From positions 124,001 to 188,000 of the forward strand of contig NZ_JAEUWU010000005.1 of assembly GCF_019754945.1 (NCBI RefSeq): a stretch of 64,000 nt of DNA. Reading direction: 5' to 3'. The DNA comes from Corynebacterium pseudokroppenstedtii (GTDB lineage: Bacteria > Actinomycetota > Actinomycetes > Mycobacteriales > Mycobacteriaceae). Numbering within the stretch: the stretch's first letter is position 1; the number at the start of each line of letters is the position of its first letter. This document shows positions 58,646 to 64,000 of the stretch, piece after piece. The notes beneath the pieces are model-generated. The model did no database searches. It was given only the letters and a program-made list of their open reading frames with translations, and was not told the DNA's origin. The translations under genes were made by a program, and so were the position numbers.

Positions 58646-59284
58646 ATGGAGATTAGGGTCGTTGATCATCCGTTGGTGTCGTCGAGGCTGACCATCATGC
58701 GCGATAAGCGCAGCACAAATGAAGTCTTCCGCGCGGCGTTGTCAGATTTAGGCATGATGCTGGTGTACGAGGCCAGCCGAGATCTCGCAGTGGATACCTT
58801 CCCCGTATCCACCCCGGTAGACCAGGCTGATGGATTCCGCCTGACAGAGCCCCCAATTATCGTTCCGATTATCCGCGCCGGGCTTGGCATGGTGGACCCA
58901 GCATTGTCCATGATTCCCGACGCTCAAGTGGGGTTCATCGGCTTGGCTCGTGATGAGACGACGCACAAGCCTGTGCCTTATTTAGAGGCGCTACCGGATG
59001 ACCTTTCTGGCCGCCCCGTTTTCCTCGTCGACCCCATGTTGGCGACGGGGGGCTCGCTGCTCCACGCGATCCGCCTGTTGGCCAGTCGGGGTGCGGACGA
59101 CATCACCTGCATCTGCATGGTGGCCGCCGAACCGGGGGTGCAGGCGCTGAAGGACGCCGACCTTCCTGTCACACGGTTGGTCACGGCGACGATCGATCCG
59201 TCATTGAATGAGGATGCCTACATTGTCCCTGGTCTAGGAGACGCGGGCGATCGTCTGTATGGTCCTCGCAATATCGATCTGTAG
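58646..59284 (+). CDS. upp: uracil phosphoribosyltransferase
   Basis: Salvages uracil to UMP with PRPP. The 212-residue product is of standard length, with [12 protein letters not shown] (about 78-89), [14 protein letters not shown], the PRPP loop [11 protein letters not shown] at about 128-138 and the C-terminal [16 protein letters not shown] uracil-binding end. Stop lies inside a 12-nt palindrome CTGTAGCTACAG. Leaderless start. Divergent from the NlpC/EspC-like pair. Confidence 0.96.
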   Translation: MEIRVVDHPLVSSRLTIMRDKRSTNEVFRAALSDLGMMLVYEASRDLAVDTFPVSTPVDQADGFRLTEPPIIVPIIRAGLGMVDPALSMIPDAQVGFIGLARDETTHKPVPYLEALPDDLSGRPVFLVDPMLATGGSLLHAIRLLASRGADDITCICMVAAEPGVQALKDADLPVTRLVTATIDPSLNEDAYIVPGLGDAGDRLYGPRNIDL

Positions 59285-59525
59285 CTACAGGCGCGATGTG
59301 TAGACACTCAGCCCCGACGGTCTACCCCTCTTTGTGGCGTCGGTGGTGTCTGCTTTTAGCCCGAACCAGGGTTATGTGTGGGGTTTAGTTTATTCTGAAA
59401 GAGACGAGCTGCGCCTTGACGACGGCCGTAGTGAGCCTTGCACATGTGACCGTGTGCCGGGTTCGGTCCTTGTCTCTGGGCGTTGAGTATGCCCCTGAAA
59501 CATCACCACATCGAGGAGCGAACTG

Positions 59526-60932
59526 GTGGCTAAACGGATCGTGATTATCGGCGGAGGCCCGGCGGGGTATGAAGCCGCATTAGCAGGTGCGAAATATGGT
59601 GCGGAGGTCACGGTCGTTGAAGATCAGGGCATGGGGGGATCGTGTGTTCTGCACGACTGTGTACCGTCGAAGAGTTTTATTGCTGCCACGGGTATTCGTA
59701 CGGACATGCGCCGGGCGGATGCGATGGGTTTTCACGCAGGTTACGACGGCAAACGGCTGCCGTACGCGGAAGTGAATAAGCGCGTCAAGCACCTGGCTCA
59801 GACGCAGTCGGACGATGTGCAGCGGCAAATGATCGCCTCGGAAATTCGCCTGATTCCGGGGACCGCCAGGTTGAACGATTATGAGCCGGGCCGCACCATT
59901 CACCGCGTTTTGGTGGAACAAGCCGATGGTTCAGAAGAAACAATTGAATGTGACCTTGTTCTCTTGGCGACGGGGGCCACGCCTCGTATCCTCCCCGGCG
60001 CGAAGCCCGATGGGAACCGCATCCTGACGTGGCGTCAGATTTATGACCTGGAGGAAGTGCCGGAGCACCTCATTGTTGTCGGGTCCGGTGTGACGGGCGC
60101 GGAGTTCGTGTCGGCGTTCACCGAGTTGGGGGTAGAGGTCACGATGGTGGCCTCGGGGGACCAGATTCTTCCGCATGAGGATTCCGACGCTGCACGCGTG
60201 CTGGAAAATGTGCTGGATGAGCGGGGAGTTCACCTGGTCAAGCGTGGCCGGTGTAAGGCTGTCGAGTACACCGATAACGGGATCAAGGTCATCCTTAACG
60301 ACGGGCGTGAGGTGGAGGGTTCTCACGCGTTGATGACCGTGGGTTCTGTGCCGAATACGCGCGGTCTGGGGCTCGACAAGGTGGGGGTTGACCTCACACG
60401 TTCGGGCCACATCAAGGTTGACCGCGTATCCAGGACGTCGGTTCCTGGCATTTATGCGGCGGGGGACTGCACCGACTTGTTTCCGCTGGCGTCCGTTGCC
60501 GCGATGCAGGGACGTATTGCTATGTATCACGCTTTGGGTGAAGGCGTCACGCCGATCCGGTTGCGGACGGTGGCGTCGGCCGTGTTTACCCGCCCGGAGC
60601 TGGCAACGGTGGGTGTATCCCAGAAGCAAATTGAATCGGGTGAAGTGTCCGCGCGAATTGAGACCTATTCGCTGAAGGGGAATCCGCGTGCCAAGATGCG
60701 GTCCCTTAACCACGGTTTTGTCAAGGTTTTCTGCCGCAAGAATTCCGGCATCGTCATTGGTGGTGTGGTGGTTGCCCCGTCAGCGTCCGAATTGATTTTG
60801 CCGATCGCTATTGCGGTGACGAACCGGTTGACCGTCGAGGACCTGAGCCGGACGTTCTCTGTGTACCCGTCGCTCTCTGGTTCGGTGACAGAGGCTGCCC
60901 GACACCTGGTTGCTCACGACGACTTGGATTAA
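59526..60932 (+). CDS. lpdA: FAD-dependent pyridine nucleotide-disulfide oxidoreductase, LpdA type
   Basis: Flavoprotein related to M. tuberculosis LpdA (Rv3303c), an NAD(P)H:quinone reductase of the lipoamide-dehydrogenase family. The 468 residues show FAD motif IIGGGPAGYEAAL at the N-terminus, second dinucleotide motif VVGSGVTGAEFVSAF near 178-192, and GIYAAGDCTDLFPLA. The redox site reads GSCVLHDCVPSK, so Cys40 and Cys45 form an intact CX4C pair; as I recall, Rv3303c has lost the first Cys. The C-terminal His-Glu dyad of true lipoamide dehydrogenases is absent (VYPSLSGSVTEA). GTG 59526 has GAGGAG upstream. C. glutamicum also keeps lpdA near carboxylase genes. Confidence 0.88.
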   Translation: MAKRIVIIGGGPAGYEAALAGAKYGAEVTVVEDQGMGGSCVLHDCVPSKSFIAATGIRTDMRRADAMGFHAGYDGKRLPYAEVNKRVKHLAQTQSDDVQRQMIASEIRLIPGTARLNDYEPGRTIHRVLVEQADGSEETIECDLVLLATGATPRILPGAKPDGNRILTWRQIYDLEEVPEHLIVVGSGVTGAEFVSAFTELGVEVTMVASGDQILPHEDSDAARVLENVLDERGVHLVKRGRCKAVEYTDNGIKVILNDGREVEGSHALMTVGSVPNTRGLGLDKVGVDLTRSGHIKVDRVSRTSVPGIYAAGDCTDLFPLASVAAMQGRIAMYHALGEGVTPIRLRTVASAVFTRPELATVGVSQKQIESGEVSARIETYSLKGNPRAKMRSLNHGFVKVFCRKNSGIVIGGVVVAPSASELILPIAIAVTNRLTVEDLSRTFSVYPSLSGSVTEAARHLVAHDDLD

Positions 60933-60986
60933 CGACGGTGCCTGCGGGCTCCAACGTTAGGCGAGCCCACGCCACATAAAGCCCTG

Positions 60987-61511
60987 TTAAATGAGGGTGA
61001 CGGTGAGCCCGAGATAACCTTCGGCCCATCGCTTGATTGTTCCCTCGGCTTCCTCAACAGCATCGCCGACGGTTTTCTTCTCTGCGTCCGGTTCATTAGG
61101 AACGACGCGAGTCGGGTCGCCTGCGGGACGAATAGAGAGAGTCGCGTGCGTGGCCTTGGGGACACTGTGTGCATCATCGCTCTGACCATAATCGCTTGAG
61201 GCTTCGCTGTCCTCGGACGGATCCACGATGACGCCGTCGTCGGAAAAGAGGATGGCCTCTGCGAGCATTTCAACCTGAGTTTGTTCGCACACTGCCCAGG
61301 ATAGAGCCGTCCCGGTCAGCCATTGATTGCGGCGAAGTTCGATGAAACTTTCATCAATCGTGCTGCCCGAACCGGCACTGTGCGCGGACTTATCGCTGGA
61401 ATGATCCGCCCAGTCGGCGGCTAGCGTCAGCGCGGGGACGTCGTTAATGCGGTCATCGGCGGACAAAGGACGCAGATAAAAGCGGCCGCCGTTCAATTGC
61501 ATGGGTTCCAT
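60987..61511 (-). CDS. corynebacterial GNAT-like protein
   Basis: A 174-residue protein. The N-terminus MQLNGGRFYLRPLSADDRINDVPALTLAADW (quoted in parts: GRFYLRPLSADDRINDVPAL) and a later WAVCEQTQVEMLAEA.L resemble RimJ-like GNAT proteins, but the acetyl-CoA loop is not clear and a Ser/Asp-rich insert (about 97-115) interrupts it. Possibly a degenerate acetyltransferase. -10 TAAAAT is 8 nt before ATG 61511. Function unknown. Confidence 0.55.
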   Translation of the reverse strand: MEPMQLNGGRFYLRPLSADDRINDVPALTLAADWADHSSDKSAHSAGSGSTIDESFIELRRNQWLTGTALSWAVCEQTQVEMLAEAILFSDDGVIVDPSEDSEASSDYGQSDDAHSVPKATHATLSIRPAGDPTRVVPNEPDAEKKTVGDAVEEAEGTIKRWAEGYLGLTVTLI

Positions 61512-61519
61512 GAGAATCA

Positions 61520-61525
61520 ATTTTA
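61520..61525 (-). promoter_or_regulatory. -10 element of the GNAT-like gene
   Basis: Minus-strand TAAAAT, 8 nt, ATG 61511. Confidence 0.4.
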
Positions 61526-61593
61526 GGAGGCCGAGGGAAGGCCAGCGTAGCGTCGTCGAGTGACATTGAGCGCACGCTACAACCCAGCGACCC

Positions 61594-62235
61594 CTACCGA
61601 CGCCGGCGGGCAGAGATTCCTTTCGCGGAATTCACCACGGTGTGCGCAAAATCCACGGCGGAACCCACGGCTTCTTGTTGAATATCCCGACGCCGTTGCT
61701 TCTGCTCCAGCTGCAGCTTCCGCCGCTCCAACTCCAGCTCTTCCTTCTGCGGCCTCAGCTGATTGCGCTGCAGACGCTTCGCTTGGCGGATCCGCGACGC
61801 GGTGTGCCACGATTCCGGCCCCACCTTCATGATGTAGAGCAGGATGAAAATCAGGGGGATCAAGAACAAAATCGGTGCGAGCGCGGCATTAATCGCGACG
61901 GGCATAGCCAGAAGAGTTGATGACCCCAGCAGCAACCCTAACCGTATATTGCGCCCATACGACGCAGGAGGAAGAACAGTGCCATCGGCCATCGTCACCA
62001 GCGATTGAGAGCTCTTCGTAATGGTTGCAGAGGGAAGGCCCGGTAAGTCCGTGAACAGTGCGTTGAGGTCATTATTATTCTGCGCAGCAGAGGCCACCGA
62101 CACCCTCTGGTCATATTCGTCAATCGTCAAACGGCCTTGTGAGAAGTGGATGCCCAATAACTCGATGGCGTGCTGGCGATCCTCATCGCTTACTCGGTAG
62201 GCGCCTGAAGGGAAAGGCCCCGTGTTGGTAGGCAT
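61594..62235 (-). CDS. DUF1707 (SHOCT-like) membrane protein
   Basis: A 213-residue protein. N-terminal DUF1707 domain (about 13-66: RVSDEDRQHAIELLGIHFSQGRLTIDEYDQRV, in parts), one or two membrane segments (about 98-136), and a highly charged predicted coiled coil rich in Arg/Gln/Glu/Lys (about 148-190). DUF1707 proteins are common in actinobacteria as small membrane-anchored regulators of unknown action. AAGGAG 8-9 nt before the ATG. Confidence 0.82.
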   Translation of the reverse strand: MPTNTGPFPSGAYRVSDEDRQHAIELLGIHFSQGRLTIDEYDQRVSVASAAQNNNDLNALFTDLPGLPSATITKSSQSLVTMADGTVLPPASYGRNIRLGLLLGSSTLLAMPVAINAALAPILFLIPLIFILLYIMKVGPESWHTASRIRQAKRLQRNQLRPQKEELELERRKLQLEQKQRRRDIQQEAVGSAVDFAHTVVNSAKGISARRRR

Positions 62236-62310
62236 CCGAAGCGCTCCTTGGTGTCATCGGCGTCGCTGGTCGGGAAACCCGAGCCCACGCGCCGGACATC
62301 CCTTTATTCC

Positions 62311-63789
62311 TCAGGATAGCGCAGTGGGATTGTCGCCGAAGCCATCATGGTCATCGTCGGCAAGACCATACGACGACCCGCGAGGCGTGTCGTGAGCAGT
62401 CGTACCATCTTTGTGCGATGCAGGGGCCCTTGTACCGGTGTTAAACATGAGGTTCAGCACAATGGCGGCAACCGAGCCGATGCAAATCCCGGATCCTAGG
62501 AAAGTCTGCGCCCATGTCGGCATCTGTGAAAATAAAGTCGGGGACGTTGCGGGTAACAGCGCCAGCGCCAGCGGAATCGCCACGACCAAAATGTTTGACG
62601 AGTTAAACCGAACCGTGGAGAGTGTCCTCACTCCCGACGCCGCCACCATCCCGAATAAAGCAATCCCAGCGCCACCCAACACAGGTGCTGGAATAGCGGC
62701 CACGACTGACGCCGTCTTTGGGATCAGACCGAGCACGATCAGCATCCCGCCGGCGACCGAGGTTACCCATCGCGAGCGCACGCCGGTGATCGACAACACG
62801 CCGATATTCTGGGCAAATGCCGTGTACTGGAACGTGTTGAAGACACCGCCCAGCACGGTAGCAGCGCCGTCGGCGCGGAGACCGTCGGCAATTCGTTTGT
62901 CATCAATGGGGGACTCGGTGATCTCCCCAATCGCGACAATGTCACCGGTGGCCTCCACCATGGTGACCAGGGACACGATGCACATCGCGCCGATTGCCGA
63001 GGGAATAAAATGCGGCGCACCAAAGTAAAAAGGCTGTGTGGCCCCGATCCACCGCGCCGACGCCGTGGAACCCCAGTTCACCATCCCCAGCGGAATGCAT
63101 GCCACCAGGCCTGAGAGCATCCCGACCAGCACGGAAATGCGGGCCAGCCACGCCGGCCCCCAGCGCTCAATGACAAGGATTAAAACTAAGACGAAACACG
63201 CGATCAGCAGGTTCTTCCCTGTCCCGAATTCGTGGGTGCCTTTTGCTTCGGACCCGCCACCAATCCAGTCGGCGGCTACGGGCATGAGGGTTGACCCAAT
63301 AATGAGCAACACAGTGCCTGTGACCAGCGGCGGGAACAGCCGCAACAGGCTTGAAAACAGTGGCGCGAAGATGATCATGAACAGACCGGAGGCAATCACT
63401 GATCCATAAATGGCGGGCACACCATAGTGCGAACCAATACTCACCATGGGAATTGCCGCAGAGAACGTGCATCCTTGGATCAGGGGCAGGCGGACACCGA
63501 AGCGCCACAGACCAACAGACTGAACTATTGTCGCGATGCCAGCGACTAACAGGTCGGCAGCAATTAAATGTGGAATGTCGGACGACGACATCCGGCCAGC
63601 GTCAACTAACGCGTAGCCAACAAAAAGAGGCACAGCCACTGCACCCGCGTAGGCCGCCAGCACGTGCTGGAAGCCGAGAATGAGTGCTTTGACTGTGCCG
63701 GGCCAGGCATCGACGGCGATCGCCTGGCCTGAGGGGTTGGGAGAGTGGTTAGGGCTCGAGTGTGATGTGGTCTTAGCAGGGGAGCTCAC
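62311..63789 (-). CDS. NCS2 family purine/xanthine (uracil-xanthine) permease
   Basis: Nucleobase:cation symporter-2 protein of 492 aa with about 14 hydrophobic segments. Family features: LGFQHVLAAYAGAVAVPLFVG in part at the start, QGCTFSAAIPM (conserved helix 3), EATGDIVAIGE (substrate-binding Glu of helix 8) and QNIGVLSITGVRSR (helix 10, N/QxG). It likely imports xanthine, uric acid or other purines, feeding the hpt/add salvage genes here. GTG 63789 is chosen: -10 TAACCT is 8 nt upstream; GTG 63795 is the alternative. Confidence 0.9.
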   Translation of the reverse strand: MSSPAKTTSHSSPNHSPNPSGQAIAVDAWPGTVKALILGFQHVLAAYAGAVAVPLFVGYALVDAGRMSSSDIPHLIAADLLVAGIATIVQSVGLWRFGVRLPLIQGCTFSAAIPMVSIGSHYGVPAIYGSVIASGLFMIIFAPLFSSLLRLFPPLVTGTVLLIIGSTLMPVAADWIGGGSEAKGTHEFGTGKNLLIACFVLVLILVIERWGPAWLARISVLVGMLSGLVACIPLGMVNWGSTASARWIGATQPFYFGAPHFIPSAIGAMCIVSLVTMVEATGDIVAIGEITESPIDDKRIADGLRADGAATVLGGVFNTFQYTAFAQNIGVLSITGVRSRWVTSVAGGMLIVLGLIPKTASVVAAIPAPVLGGAGIALFGMVAASGVRTLSTVRFNSSNILVVAIPLALALLPATSPTLFSQMPTWAQTFLGSGICIGSVAAIVLNLMFNTGTRAPASHKDGTTAHDTPRGSSYGLADDDHDGFGDNPTALS

Positions 63790-63797
63790 AAACACTT

Positions 63798-63803
63798 AGG
63801 TTA
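63798..63803 (-). promoter_or_regulatory. -10 element of the NCS2 permease gene
   Basis: Minus-strand TAACCT, 8 nt, GTG 63789. It overlaps a half DtxR-box-like TTAGGTTAG, not taken as a site. Confidence 0.35.
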
Positions 63804-63863
63804 GTCATGCACCACCTGCCGACGTTCATCACCTGCCAAGGTTCACTGCCCGACGTTCGCCGC

Positions 63864-64000
63864 CTACTTGAGTTCCATCAGCGGATCTCCCTTGGAGACA
63901 CCCCTGCCCTCTTCCACATCCAGTCCGGTAACCGTACCGGACTTCGTGGCCTTCACAGGGTTCTCCATCTTCATGGCCTCCAGGACGACGACGGTCTCGC
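63864..64000 (-). CDS. accBC: acyl-CoA carboxylase alpha chain (AccBC), C-terminal part only
   Basis: Partial gene running off the window end. The visible 45 residues are a biotinyl-carrier domain: [15 protein letters not shown] with the biotin-accepting Lys in AMKM, then [12 protein letters not shown] and GDPLMELK at the stop. The wording fits AccBC/AccA3-type acetyl/propionyl-CoA carboxylase subunits (fatty-acid and, in mycolate makers, mycolate precursors) better than pyruvate carboxylase, whose motif differs. The permease gene lies 74 nt downstream. Confidence 0.8.
   Translation of the reverse strand, partial: ETVVVLEAMKMENPVKATKSGTVTGLDVEEGRGVSKGDPLMELK

Noticed and set aside
63790-63810. 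TTAGGTTAG, half of a DtxR iron box, upstream of the NCS2 permease
   Set aside because: The second half of the palindrome is missing and the bases overlap the proposed -10.

Overview
This 64 kb window is a stretch of actinobacterial chromosome, almost certainly Corynebacterium. The order ppa - dacB - tilS - hpt - ftsH - folE - folP - folB/folK - DUF3180 - DUF6779-like - panC - lysS is the classical Corynebacteriales block. DUF3017 follows folD, the isocitrate dehydrogenase is monomeric, and an AccBC-type biotin domain ends the window. A paired FadE24/FadE23-like acyl-CoA dehydrogenase set and a secreted endoglycoceramidase-like enzyme would suit a lipophilic, host-associated species such as the C. 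kroppenstedtii group, but the species is inference. No rRNA or tRNA gene, insertion sequence or convincing CRISPR array was recognised.

Layout. 1-14.3 kb: pyrophosphatase, cell-wall carboxypeptidase, tRNA modification, purine salvage, FtsH protease, a tightly coupled folate operon with a FolB-FolK fusion, pantothenate synthetase and LysRS with a terminator. 14.4-19.2 kb: two acyl-CoA dehydrogenases, a DUF1304 membrane protein, folD and DUF3017. 19.2-26.6 kb: secreted GH5 enzyme, GNAT protein, glutaminase-STAS protein, and a manganese-type ABC importer divergent from an MntR-like regulator. 27-31.6 kb: a PRC-barrel/DUF2382 stress protein, then metY-metX bracketed by two near-identical ~130 bp palindromic repeats. 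31.6-33.9 kb: a gene-poor stretch with a decayed nuclease-like gene and structured DNA. 33.9-42.1 kb: aspA, icd, a TetR regulator divergent from a membrane protein across a strong double operator, DNA glycosylase and an LtrA-like protein. 42.7-52.3 kb: MFS exporter with a repeat-rich N-terminus, exonuclease III, TrpRS, YihY-type protein, a secreted alanine-rich protein, a second D,D-carboxypeptidase and adenosine deaminase with a histidine-rich tail. 52.6-64 kb: a sugar ABC importer, a corynebacterial hypothetical, an NlpC/P60 protein paired with an EspC-like protein, upp, LpdA-like reductase, DUF1707 protein, purine/xanthine permease and the truncated acyl-CoA carboxylase alpha chain.

How the genes work together. 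folE-folP-folBK and folD supply one-carbon metabolism; hpt, upp, add and the NCS2 permease form a purine/pyrimidine salvage theme spread over the window; metY/metX make homocysteine and acetylhomoserine beneath a McbR-like operator; aspA and icd feed aspartate/fumarate and 2-oxoglutarate. Many starts fit a leaderless rule, a -10 hexamer TANNNT placed 6-8 nt before ATG/GTG, and I used this rule to move several starts.

Most notable: (i) the duplicated palindromic element flanking metYX; (ii) the decayed, structured 31.6-33.9 kb region; (iii) the EspC-like/NlpC-P60 pair, possibly type VII-linked; (iv) the 11-residue repeat fused to an MFS transporter; (v) the endoglycoceramidase-like enzyme.
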